Program-made: the position numbers and the translations under genes
From: Sporomusa acidovorans
Lineage (GTDB): Bacteria > Bacillota > Negativicutes > Sporomusales > Sporomusaceae
Direction: 5' to 3'
Length of the DNA stretch: 64,000 bases
NCBI RefSeq assembly: GCF_900101845.1
Contig: NZ_FNAM01000017.1
Coordinates: 45,353-109,352, forward strand
Notes under the pieces: generated by a model
Databases searched by the model: none
Told to the model about the DNA's origin: nothing
Seen by the model: the letters and a program-made list of their open reading frames with translations, nothing else
Shown: positions 28,599 through 35,872 of the stretch, piece by piece
Layout of the letters: every line of letters starts with the position of its first letter
How positions within the stretch are numbered: position 1 is the stretch's first letter

Positions 28599-28675
28599 GC
28601 CGGATGATTCAGTTGGCAGGTCTTCTGGCTCATAACCCGAAGATCACAGGTTCCATTCTTGTTTTTTCGCAACTA
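28599..28675 (+). pseudogene. Degenerate initiator-type tRNA (CAT)
   Basis: The stretch keeps the anticodon loop CTCATAA, the right arm CCCGAAG, a T arm beginning ACAGGTTC, and a 3' end CGCAACTA matching CGCAACCA of the intact initiator tRNA at 29931-30005. The anticodon stem has a T-C mismatch, the D arm is irregular, and the acceptor 5' strand GCCGGAT cannot pair with the T-rich 3' strand. It therefore cannot fold as a normal tRNA. It is the first element after a perfect promoter. Confidence 0.7.
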
Positions 28676-28677
28676 AT

Positions 28678-28753
28678 GCTGGTGTAGCTCAGTCGGTAGA
28701 GCGTATCCTTGGTAAGGATAAGGTCACCGGTTCAATCCCGGTCACTAGCTCCA
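28678..28753 (+). tRNA. tRNA-Thr (GGT)
   Basis: Cloverleaf with acceptor GCTGGTG/CACTAGC, D arm AGCTCAGTCGGTAGAGC, anticodon stem TATCC/GGATA around loop TTGGTAA, T arm with GGTTCAATC, encoded CCA. Confidence 0.95.
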
Positions 28754-28762
28754 CAATAATAT

Positions 28763-28839
28763 GGCGGCGTAGCTCAGTTGGCTAGAGCATGCGGTTCATA
28801 CCCGCAGTGTCCGGGGTTCAAATCCCTGCGCCGCCACCA
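28763..28839 (+). tRNA. tRNA-Met (CAT)
   Basis: Cloverleaf with acceptor GGCGGCG/CGCCGCC, anticodon stem TGCGG/CCGCA around loop TTCATAC, T arm GGGGTTCAAATCCC, encoded CCA. The paired first base and stem differ from the initiator tRNA at 29931, so this is the elongator (Met) form; a modified Ile2 role cannot be fully excluded. Confidence 0.9.
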
Positions 28840-28841
28840 AA

Positions 28842-28871
28842 AAACCTTGCTCTTTGAGCAAGGTTTTTTTA
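28842..28871 (+). terminator. Terminator of the tRNA operon
   Basis: AAACCTTGCTC/GAGCAAGGTTT hairpin with a run of seven T, three bases after the tRNA CCA end. Confidence 0.92.
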
Positions 28872-28990
28872 TATTATCCTGTAAAAAAATTCTATCTATT
28901 TTTTACCAGGACACGACCGACTTTTTAACATCTACGAGATTTCACTGGCTTTAGTAACGTAAACTTGCTAACACATTGCTGTCCCTGCGC

Positions 28991-29698
28991 TTATTCTTCT
29001 TTCATTTTGCGAAGAAGGTTTAACACCTCAACATATAGCCAAATAAGCGTGACCAGCAGTCCAAACGCGCAAAACCATTCATATTCGGCAGGAAGCCCCT
29101 GCCGCACACTTTGACTGATATTCTCGTAATCAACAAACAGATTTAATGTTGCAACAGCGATTACGATTAAACTAAAAACAATACCGACAGTTCCACCTTG
29201 ATGAATCTGTGGGATATTAATGCCGAATAAGCCTAAAACAAATTGAATGAAATAGGTTATTGCAATACCGAACGTAGCCATAAAGACAGCCCGCATAAAA
29301 CCTTCATTAACTTTTACATAACCTTTCGCATAAATAAGCGCCGAACTAATTGCAATCCCAAATGTTATCATTACAGCATTAATGACAACTCCATGATACA
29401 TTTTAGCCAATACTACCGATATGGCGGCCAAAAACATACCTTCCAGAATAGCATACAGTGGCGATAAGAAGCCGGCCCAGGCTGGGCGGAAACTTATGGC
29501 AAGAGCCGCAATAAATCCCATAATAGATGTGACCATTGCCGTAACAGGAGTTCCATACCCCATCACCCATGTGACTAAGGCCGAAATGATAACAATTCCT
29601 ACTAACGCAAGGCTTTTTGTTGCTACACCTGTATATGTAGCAGTTTGACTACCGTATGTATGGAGGGCCTTTACCCTTGAAATCACAGGATTTGCCAC
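28991..29698 (-). CDS. Bax inhibitor-1/YccA-family membrane protein
   Basis: 235 residues with about seven membrane spans and the family features: SPLYAILEGMFLAAIS after the second pair of spans, YAKGYVKVNEGFMRAV loop, and LNLFVDYENISQSVRQGLPAEYEW near the end, containing the conserved acidic residues of the calcium/pH-sensing pore. The start is GTG at 29698 with AAGGAG upstream. Members leak Ca2+ or modulate membrane proteases; the role here is unknown. Confidence 0.85.
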   Translation of the reverse strand: MANPVISRVKALHTYGSQTATYTGVATKSLALVGIVIISALVTWVMGYGTPVTAMVTSIMGFIAALAISFRPAWAGFLSPLYAILEGMFLAAISVVLAKMYHGVVINAVMITFGIAISSALIYAKGYVKVNEGFMRAVFMATFGIAITYFIQFVLGLFGINIPQIHQGGTVGIVFSLIVIAVATLNLFVDYENISQSVRQGLPAEYEWFCAFGLLVTLIWLYVEVLNLLRKMKEE

Positions 29699-29893
29699 AA
29701 TAAACCATCTCCTTAATTTAACTTAAATACCATTATACCATAGGAATGGATTTTATTATAGACTGCGAATACATTTGACAGACAGGGTACTAGTAAAAAT
29801 CCAACGCCAGCTTATCGAGGGTATTAACACCCTGTAGAAAAAAATCTTTGAGGGGATTTCTATTTTTAGAATTTCTCTAGAAAGGTTTGGAAA

Positions 29894-29926
29894 CTAAAAA
29901 GCCACATCCTTAAAAAGATGCAGCAT
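29894..29926 (-). terminator. Terminator of tRNA-fMet
   Basis: GCTGCATC/GATGTGGC hairpin followed by TTTTTAG on the minus strand, just past the tRNA 3' end. Confidence 0.75.
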
Positions 29927-29930
29927 GCTT

Positions 29931-30005
<75 letters not shown>

Positions 30006-30156
30006 ATATAGGATTATAATATCCAATATTCTTGTGATTATGCATCTGAGCCATAATTTAAATAGGACAAATATCGAATTTGCATCTGTGTAAAATATTA
30101 ATGCAATCAAGTGTACCGTTGTTTTCCAAATTTTAGCTTCTTGATTCTTCGTCCAA

Positions 30157-30185
30157 TTGCAAATTAATAACAAATACCATATAAT
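30157..30185 (+). promoter_or_regulatory. Promoter of the 33-aa peptide gene
   Basis: TTGCAA (30157-30162), 17-base spacer, TATAAT (30180-30185), about 38 bases before the start codon. Confidence 0.7.
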
Positions 30186-30222
30186 ATAGATAACAGAATA
30201 AGTTAATAAGGAGGTGCTCAAG

Positions 30223-30324
30223 ATGATTACTGGGATAGTAATAACGGCGCTTGTTCTCGTTAGTTTTCTAGCTCTAGTAATCACAGTTGAAACTTATTTA
30301 GAAAAGAATAATCAATGTTTATAA
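30223..30324 (+). CDS. Small single-span membrane peptide
   Basis: 33 residues: one hydrophobic helix (ITGIVITALVLVSFLALVI) then a short polar tail ending NNQCL. AGGAGGTG lies eight bases before the ATG, a good promoter precedes it and a compact terminator follows, so this is a complete tiny transcription unit. Not recognised; could be a small membrane regulator or a type I toxin-like peptide, but no antisense RNA was identified. Confidence 0.7.
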   Translation: MITGIVITALVLVSFLALVITVETYLEKNNQCL

Positions 30325-30328
30325 ATAC

Positions 30329-30352
30329 TAGAGCCTTCGGGCTCTTTTTTTT
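30329..30352 (+). terminator. Terminator of the 33-aa peptide gene
   Basis: AGAGCC-TTCG-GGCTCT hairpin with a run of eight T. Confidence 0.92.
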
Positions 30353-30389
30353 GTTATTCTGTCTATGCATGTAAAACTCCGCTACTATT

Positions 30390-30869
30390 TTATAAAATAC
30401 CTAATTTAGTTTCTATCCATTTCCGCGTTTCCGGATGCAAAATAATTTTGTCTTTATTTTGTAGATACCAGGGAATCACATCTAACCGGTCAGACATGCG
30501 TGAGACGGCCAACCAGTCAGCTAGCATTTCTCTTTTATATTTGTCGGACATTGGTAATACGATCATATTTCCTGTCTCTAAAAATGTAACCCACCACTGC
30601 CAGTGATGGGGATTATTATGATAATGCTTGACCAAACTTGAAACCAATCCATCGTTTGCTTTACTTAAGTCAAATGTCCCGTCAGATTTTTTTAAACAGT
30701 TACTGGAAAACCCTTCTACACGTGATGTCCATTCAGCTAATGAGAATTTGCTCATATCATGAACAAGGCCACGCCAAGGGATACCCAGTTTGCATGCTTC
30801 TAAAAAAACATACCATTTATGCTTTAAAACATATTTAAAATATTTTATATGATTCCTAATAATATGCAA
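30390..30869 (-). CDS. DUF5662-family protein (copy 1)
   Basis: About 159 residues from a TTG at 30869. The DUF5662 pattern is clear: KHKWYVFLEACKLGIPWRGL, HDMSKF, KHYHNNPHHWQWW, KYKREMLADWLAVSR and a C-terminal ILHPETRKWIE. The repeated His/Asp positions suggest a metal-binding, possibly HD-like hydrolase, but no activity is known to me. The start is uncertain: a GGGGGTG site lies just before the TTG, yet the frame stays open up to 31097. A second, 5'-damaged copy lies at 33211-33666. Confidence 0.75.
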   Translation of the reverse strand: MHIIRNHIKYFKYVLKHKWYVFLEACKLGIPWRGLVHDMSKFSLAEWTSRVEGFSSNCLKKSDGTFDLSKANDGLVSSLVKHYHNNPHHWQWWVTFLETGNMIVLPMSDKYKREMLADWLAVSRMSDRLDVIPWYLQNKDKIILHPETRKWIETKLGIL

Positions 30870-31080
30870 GCACCCCCGTAAAATAAACCCCAATTTAAAA
30901 TTGCAAACAAATATTGATATGCAGATACTACTAACAAAAAAGCCATCCATCAGGACAGTCCCAATAGACAGCTCAGTACCTTTCCGGTCTTTACGTGCGC
31001 ATTCATCTAAAACGAATAGAAAACATAACCCTCTATTAGCAAAAACAGTTTCTAAGATTTCGATAGACCCAGTTCCGGCA

Positions 31081-31215
31081 TTAACTGATGAAATCCACTA
31101 CAATTCCCAGTAAAACAATCACCAAAATAAGTACTTTGTAAAGAAGCCAAGGCTCTTCTCCTAAATCGCGTTTAATCAACTGTCTGTATGCCCATTGTCG
31201 AATAAAAGCCATCAT
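31081..31215 (-). CDS. Small membrane-anchored peptide
   Basis: 44 residues (or 43 from the second ATG): basic amphipathic head FIRQWAYRQLIKRDLG, then EEPW and one C-terminal hydrophobic span (VLILVIVLLGIVV) ending DFIS. AAGGAGG lies four to seven bases before the two ATGs. The ribosome site sits in the loop of an ATACCGCC/GGCGGTAT inverted repeat that also covers the start codon. Unknown function. Confidence 0.65.
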   Translation of the reverse strand: MMAFIRQWAYRQLIKRDLGEEPWLLYKVLILVIVLLGIVVDFIS

Positions 31216-31414
31216 ACCGCCTCCTTTTTGGCGGTATTCCTATCACCGCCAAATGATCTTTGTCACATGTGCGGATGTATTTACTTATAATATCGTATAA
31301 AACACCCAAAAAGTTAATTTCTCAAACATATAAAACCTATATTTTCAACCTTAATCACCTCCGAACAGCATAGTCCATATAATATAACAGGCTAAACCAT
31401 AAGGTGGTGATAAT

Positions 31415-31567
31415 TTGATTATTGATTTTGATGAGCGGAAATTCAAAAGTGAAATTATTGATATGGTCCGTCCACTGGGATTAAATAAACGCCAAATTGA
31501 ACAAGTTGTGTCACAAGCACTCCTGGCAGTTCGGCGATCAAGCAGTCCGGTTGCCCCTCGCTGCTAA
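31415..31567 (+). CDS. Small hypothetical protein
   Basis: 50 residues beginning at TTG (MIIDFDERKFKSEI), with GGTGG eight bases upstream and a strong terminator right after the stop. The composition suggests a short helix pair (GLNKRQIEQVVSQALLAVRR) ending in a Ser/Pro/Cys tail. Not recognised. A TATAAT sits ~35 bases upstream. Confidence 0.6.
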   Translation: MIIDFDERKFKSEIIDMVRPLGLNKRQIEQVVSQALLAVRRSSSPVAPRC

Positions 31568-31581
31568 AGGCTTTATGTACT

Positions 31582-31618
31582 AAAAGCCCCGCTTGTTCTC
31601 GAGACAAGCGGGGTTTTT
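31582..31618. terminator. Terminator
   Basis: AAAAGCCCCGCTTG/CAAGCGGGGTTTTT hairpin, symmetric enough to act on both strands. Confidence 0.9.
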
Positions 31619-31738
31619 AATATTCAAATATATCGGTAGTTCTGTTCATGCGTCGCGAAAAACCTTCCTGTATAGGTGCCGGAGAGTATTTATGTTTTAC
31701 TGTGGTTGCGGGCATACAAGTATCAAAGCTGATAGTTT

Positions 31739-32368
31739 TTAGATTATAATATGTTTGGCTACATCCAGGGTAATTTGCTTTTTCAATGCCTCCGCCTGTT
31801 CTTTTATGGATATGTTTATCGCAAGAATCTCTTGAACAAAAATCCGATCAGATATAGAAGCAAGATTGATTTCAACTGTGACCAAAGCTGCGTATACTCC
31901 TGCATAGGCAAGCAAACCGCAGGCTAAAGATTCGCTGGCTGCATTCGGGTTGCCGGAGTGAACAACATTAATTGCAAAATTCATAACTTGAAGACAACTT
32001 TGTCCAACAGACAAGGAATAGCGTGCGGCCTTTTTGGTTGCTTCCTGCACTGCCTGTTTTCTGATTAGAATTTCATTTTCGTTGCTTTTCGGAAGTTTAT
32101 AAGCATTAACAATTTCTAGGTATGCGTGCCCATCCCCATCAATACCGCTTAACAGTTCATCTTTTAACCGCGTACCTTCCTGTTTAAGCTTAACAACAGA
32201 TTCTTGTACGTCTTTAAACTTCTCCTTTCCCTCAGTCAAGTTGCACACCATCAATCCTAATGCTGCCCCCAATGCCCCTGCTAAAGCAGCGACACCTCCG
32301 CCCCCCGGCATTGGAGACTCTGATGCAAGATCATCTACAAAATCAGTTATGCTCTTATCGATTAATAT
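31739..32368 (-). CDS. Cyclodeaminase/cyclohydrolase (FTCD C-domain) family protein
   Basis: All-helical cytoplasmic protein with the family opening PMPGGGGVAALAGALGAALG and MVCNLTEGKEKF, then NPNAASESLACGLLAYAG. Relatives act on formimino- or methenyl-tetrahydrofolate. The first ATG (32311) would cut off a conserved N-terminus: codons upstream in frame read ILIDKSITDFVDDLASESP. AAGGAG is followed nine bases later by ATA at 32368. So either a rare AUA start is used or the original ATG has mutated. With the upstream start it is 209 aa, normal for the family. Confidence 0.78.
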   Translation of the reverse strand: MLIDKSITDFVDDLASESPMPGGGGVAALAGALGAALGLMVCNLTEGKEKFKDVQESVVKLKQEGTRLKDELLSGIDGDGHAYLEIVNAYKLPKSNENEILIRKQAVQEATKKAARYSLSVGQSCLQVMNFAINVVHSGNPNAASESLACGLLAYAGVYAALVTVEINLASISDRIFVQEILAINISIKEQAEALKKQITLDVAKHIII

Positions 32369-32420
32369 GGCGGTTCACTCCTTCTTTAATTTATATAGTC
32401 CAGTAAAGGTTTAATTCATA

Positions 32421-32702
32421 TCAAATTCCCTCTGAACCCGATTTATTATCCCCCTCTTTTACACGATTACAAGGAACGGACAGAGTAGACTCCACTACAA
32501 TAACCTTAATCTGCCACTGTCCAGCAATATACTCAACATATTCTGCATCGGCAAAATGCCGTAAAACTCGAGCTAGTGCCTCTTGGGCGGCAATTAATTG
32601 CAATCTCTGGGATGGCATTGCATGAGAATTATGAATTTGTTTGGTAATAGCATTATAATCGTTAATGGTAGTCAACAGGGCTGCTTTTAGTTTTCGTTCC
32701 AT
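32421..32702 (-). CDS. Hypothetical protein
   Basis: 93 residues from the ATG at 32702, which has GGGGGAAGG upstream; an earlier ATG at 32738 lacks a ribosome site. Not recognised. Mostly helical, with NDYNAITKQIHN, LQLIAAQEALARVLRHFADAE and a beta end QWQIKVIVVES, followed by a disordered charged tail. Probably in one unit with the cyclodeaminase-like gene downstream. Confidence 0.6.
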   Translation of the reverse strand: MERKLKAALLTTINDYNAITKQIHNSHAMPSQRLQLIAAQEALARVLRHFADAEYVEYIAGQWQIKVIVVESTLSVPCNRVKEGDNKSGSEGI

Positions 32703-32965
32703 AATGACCTTCCCCCTATCCATCTTTTTGGCTGTCAAAGCTTTGGGGTGTTCTATAGCCTATTGCAATTCTATCTTATCTACTGCCTCATAGCCTTATT
32801 ATATATATAATACTCCAAAAGGCAGTATTTACAAAACGCAACGTGCCTATATTACTATAAAAATTTTATTGTTACTGTAAGGAATGAATTGACATCGAAA
32901 GTCAGAACCACCCGTAAATGAGTTGCTTGATTACGCTCTATAAGGGCATGGTCCTAACTGAAGTT

Positions 32966-32998
32966 AAAAATACCCAGCAAGTTGCGTTGCTGGGTACT
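32966..32998 (-). terminator. Terminator behind the tyrS remnant
   Basis: TACCCAGCAA/TTGCTGGGTA hairpin with TTTTT on the minus strand, three bases after the remnant stop codon; probably the terminator of the former gene. Confidence 0.75.
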
Positions 32999-33000
32999 TT

Positions 33001-33159
33001 TCATGATTCTTCTTCACCATGGACCAACTTAGTAAGCTCATACGCCAATATCTCCTTGGCTTCGTTAAGCTGGCTACCTTCCCAATTATCCATTGCATCA
33101 ATTTGTTTAAGTGGCAAGAAGGTAAGCATACGTTATATCACCGCTTTACAATATCAGTA
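33001..33159 (-). pseudogene. Remnant of a second tyrosyl-tRNA synthetase gene
   Basis: The minus strand reads RMLTFLPLKQIDAM, then LNEAKEILAYELTKLVHGEEE and a stop. This lines up with [14 protein letters not shown] and [21 protein letters not shown] of the intact TyrS in this window. Upstream in the same frame lies Y-stop-Y-C-K-A-V-I-stop, matching the YQYWRNV segment with two stop codons and a deletion. About 50 codons survive, with the catalytic domain and the S4 domain gone. Its sequence differs enough from the intact tyrS to be a paralogue rather than a recent copy. Confidence 0.75.
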
Positions 33160-33210
33160 CAAAATACACTTTTAAATAAATTCCATTAAACAGCAGCCGA
33201 AGCCGTTGGG

Positions 33211-33666
33211 TTATCTTCTTTTTCTAATTTCAAACTCTAACCATTGGCGTGTATCCGGGTGTAAGACAAGCTTATCCTTCCATTTGTAATACCAAGTATA
33301 TATGTCACTTCGCTCGGGATTTCGTGAAACTGCCAACCAGTCCGCCAGCATCTCTTTCCTATACCGTTCAGGAATGGGCAGCACTTTCTGTTCTCCGTTA
33401 TCTAAATACACAACCCAGTACTGCCAATGATGCGGATTGTTATGATAATAATGATTCCAGCATTCTATTACTTGACATTCCAAGGCATGAAGGTCACAAT
33501 ATAAATCTTCATATTGAAAAGCATTACATCTAGCACGTAAAGCTTTAATACGAGGTAGCCGTTCCGCCGGTAAAAACTTACTTAGATCATGTAAAACTCC
33601 CTGTAGGGGAATACCCAAACGACAACATTCAATAAAAACATACCATTTATGTTTTAAAACGGAATA
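33211..33666 (-). pseudogene. DUF5662-family copy 2 with damaged 5' end
   Basis: Over half the residues match the copy at 30390: KHKWYVFIECCRLGIPLQGV, HDLSKF, HYHNNPHHWQYW, EMLADWLAVSR, LHPDTRQWLE. The frame opens only at 33666, right after a TAA, with TATTCCGTT before the conserved VLKHKW. No ATG, GTG or TTG precedes the conserved start, and the first candidate (TTG at 33618) would drop ~16 conserved residues. The body has no stop codons, so decay is recent or an unusual start is used. Confidence 0.7.
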
Positions 33667-33841
33667 TTAAATAGGCTATAAACTCATTCATATATTAATA
33701 ATAAAACAAAAGAAAGCTCGAAGCAAATGCTGAACCAATACCTCGCGAATAAGTGACTCAAATATTTTTTTCAGCTTCCCCATCTCATAAATAAAAAATA
33801 CCGCTATCTGCGGCAAGGTTCTCTTGGCATAGTATCACTCC

Positions 33842-33868
33842 AAAAAAATTGAGCCACCGCGGCTCTAA
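33842..33868 (-). terminator. Terminator of the 51-aa gene
   Basis: GAGCC-GCGGT-GGCTC hairpin followed by AATTTTTTT on the minus strand, 12 bases past the stop codon. The 175 bases between 33667 and 33841 hold nothing I recognise. Confidence 0.75.
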
Positions 33869-33879
33869 AATATTATTAT

Positions 33880-34035
33880 CTACTTATCGTTTTCTTTCTG
33901 GTTATTATATTGCTTCGCTAAATATTCCTCATAGTCTTCCCGGGTAAAAAATATTTTTTCTTTCTTTACATTACCATTACTATCTTGGTCACCATTCACT
34001 GTCACCTGATTACCATCCAGGTACGCATATTTCAT
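33880..34035 (-). CDS. Small hypothetical protein
   Basis: 51 residues starting MKYAYLDGNQVTVNG, rich in Asn/Lys/Asp, with a helical end TREDYEEYLAKQYNNQ. GGAGGG lies eight bases before the ATG and a terminator follows, supporting a real gene. Not recognised; no membrane segment. Confidence 0.65.
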   Translation of the reverse strand: MKYAYLDGNQVTVNGDQDSNGNVKKEKIFFTREDYEEYLAKQYNNQKENDK

Positions 34036-34134
34036 TGCGGCATCCCTCCTGTTTTATTATATGCCGGAGAATAAGCTACTATATAATAAGTTACCTGCGT
34101 TAACAGCGCCGAGTCCACATACCAAACGGCGTTT

Positions 34135-34263
34135 TTATTTGCAGTTTGGCATATGCTTACTCTTCCGGTTACCGTAATTTCGGTAACACAATATCTGGTC
34201 TGGCTCTACATATCCTCAGTCGTTAATTGCTGACAACTTTCCTTCGCAGTTTGTACATTGCAT
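34135..34263 (-). pseudogene. Small Cys-rich ORF interrupted by TGA
   Basis: After AGGAGGTGATCC the frame reads MQCTNCEGKLSAIND, then TGA, then GYVEPDQILCYRNYGNRKS and on to a TAA at 34135. The continuing frame is protein-like and cysteine-bearing (a CxxC head and two later cysteines), as in small zinc-ribbon peptides. The simplest reading is a point-mutated gene. A strong GTTACCG/CGGTAAC hairpin lies ~28 bases past the TGA, but I see no proper selenocysteine-insertion element. Confidence 0.5.
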
Positions 34264-34327
34264 TGGATCACCTCCTGACAGGGAATTAATAGATTTTGCC
34301 GAATACACCTTTGAAAGGAGTGAATTT

Positions 34328-34564
34328 ATGAAAAATGTAATCTATTCCTACCAAAGCCCCTGCGGGAGATTTGTCATTAATGAAGATAAGACCAATGGTT
34401 TATATAACCTTTTCTTTCGTGATGATCTTGAATTAATTGCCAAAGATCCAAATATGCTTGCATTTTTAGTAGCTAACTTCTGCCTTTGTAATCCCAATTG
34501 GGACGATTTTAAGGATCAAATTAAAGATGTGCCCAAAACACTAACTGACTGGGAAAAATCATAA
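34328..34564 (+). CDS. Hypothetical protein
   Basis: 78 residues: MKNVIYSYQSPCGRF opening, then NEDKTNGLYNLFFRDDLELI and FLVANFCLCNPNWDDF. AAGGAGTG lies six bases before the ATG. Not recognised. It is divergent from the interrupted Cys-rich ORF. No signal peptide. Confidence 0.6.
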   Translation: MKNVIYSYQSPCGRFVINEDKTNGLYNLFFRDDLELIAKDPNMLAFLVANFCLCNPNWDDFKDQIKDVPKTLTDWEKS

Positions 34565-34669
34565 AAAAATTTTTTGTATAGATTTACTCTATGGATACTT
34601 ATATACATACAATCCAAGGATCGAGGACGAAAACGCTTCTATTATAGATAATATTATCCAAATGAAACA

Positions 34670-34704
34670 ATAAAAAGGACCGGTCAATGAAGGCCTGTCC
34701 TTTA
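34670..34704 (-). terminator. Terminator of the decayed operon
   Basis: AAAGGACAGG/CCGGTCCTTT hairpin with a following T-rich run on the minus strand, just beyond the remnant at 34718-34831. Confidence 0.65.
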
Positions 34705-34717
34705 TGCATATACAATA

Positions 34718-34831
34718 TTAAATTTTGTCCGCAATTAAAAATCGCAGGGGATAACGCATTGGATAAATTACGCCACTGACTTCGTTTTCCTGAAAAATTG
34801 CCAACTGTATTCGGTCGAAGACCTGCAGCTG
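34718..34831 (-). pseudogene. Unidentified coding remnant
   Basis: A 37-codon open stretch after an in-frame TAA reads QLQVFDRIQLAIFQENEV then SGVIYPMRYPLRFLIADKI and a stop. The composition is clearly protein-like but there is no start codon or ribosome site. It follows the PLP-enzyme pseudogene in the same direction and ends at its own terminator, so it is likely the 3' end of a lost second gene. Family not identified. Confidence 0.45.
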
Positions 34832-34871
34832 TTAAAAGTTGAGTTCGGCCTACCCCCGCCCAACGGCATAT

Positions 34872-35833
34872 CTATTTACATAAGCACCTTGTTGCCTGGC
34901 TGAGATCACGCAAAAGATCTTGGTAGTCTTCGAGGCCGGCGTGAAAACGTAAAACATAGCCAGCCGGCAAGGGCGCGACTTCGCGCTTGGCATGCACCGG
35001 TAATACAAGCGACAAGTGCCCGCCCCAGCTTTCGGCAACCCAGAACAGGTTTAGTGCATCGACAAAAGCTTCGACGTGCTTTGCCGAAAGGTCCGAACGG
35101 AGAACTATGCTAAAAAGACAGTTTCCTTTTTTGAAATAACGCTCAAAACGTTCGTGATAAGGTGAGGTTTCCAAAGTCGGCGAAAGGACGTCGGTGACGA
35201 AAGGCTGTTTCAAGAACCAATCGATTAGCCGTTGGGCGTTGTCGGCGTGTTGATTGAGACGTTCTTCGGTTGAATCAATTCTGTGATAAAGTCGCGAGCA
35301 AGTCGTTGGTGCGACCGCACCGTTACCGGTTGCACGCAATTCGTCGGCGATGATCTGCATGTCTTCTGGATGCTTGGCGATAACAATACCCGATGGCGTA
35401 TCACCATACCCACCTTCGTATTTCGTCGTTGCTTGCACAACAACATCTACACCATGTTCAAGAGGTTTAAAACGGATGTGGCTTGCCCATGTGTTATCCA
35501 TGACAGTACGTAACTTCGCATTCTGTGATATCGCAATAATACCATCGATGTCGGGGATTTCGAAAGTACCGCTGCCGGAGCCTCGATATAGACAATCAAC
35601 TGTTCGCGCTGAGGATATTCGCTACGCGCTTTTAATAAGACCGAGCGAAATTCGTCTGCTGAAGCACCTGCTGGATAACGAATTTGGTTTATGCGTCGCC
35701 GGTTCAGAAATCGGCTAATTGGTCCATATACATTATCAGGAATAAGAACCGCTTTCGGTGAAAATGCATCTAAAGTTGTTGCAATCGCAGATAACCCCAA
35801 TGGACAGATAAAAATAAACACTACTGTTAACAT
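34872..35833 (-). pseudogene. Cys/Met-metabolism PLP enzyme (MetC-like), truncated and frameshifted
   Basis: Two overlapping frames together read as one Cys/Met-metabolism PLP-dependent lyase: LSAIATTLDAF and VLIPDNVYGP in the first. TFEIPDIDG, the tRNA-independent cofactor motif DNTWAS, QATTKYEGGYGD (PLP lysine) and RFHAGLEDYQDLL follow in the second. The switch lies at about 35572. One missing G would restore EAPGSGTFEIPD, so it is a single-base deletion. The first ~80 residues of the family are also absent; the gene begins right after the tRNA-Val terminator. GC content is visibly higher than its neighbours, suggesting transfer. Confidence 0.8.
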
Positions 35834-35838
35834 AACAA

Positions 35839-35866
35839 AAGGCTCCCGAAACCTCGGAAGCCTTGA
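35839..35866 (-). terminator. Terminator of tRNA-Val
   Basis: AAGGCTTCCGA/TCGGGAGCCTT hairpin followed by TTTTG on the minus strand, seven bases past the tRNA CCA. Confidence 0.75.
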
Positions 35867-35872
35867 ATTTAC

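Noticed and set aside
31617..31715. Possible 32-codon minus-strand ORF (starts MPATTVKHKYS)
   Set aside because: No ribosome site before the ATG and no recognisable family, though it ends at a terminator. Not strong enough to list.
32918..33175. Plus-strand 85-codon ORF
   Set aside because: Antisense to the tyrS remnant and its terminator; composition not protein-like in this direction.
34135..34263. Selenoprotein call for the TGA-interrupted Cys-rich ORF
   Set aside because: The downstream hairpin is too far and lacks the G-bearing apical loop of bacterial SECIS elements; point mutation is simpler.
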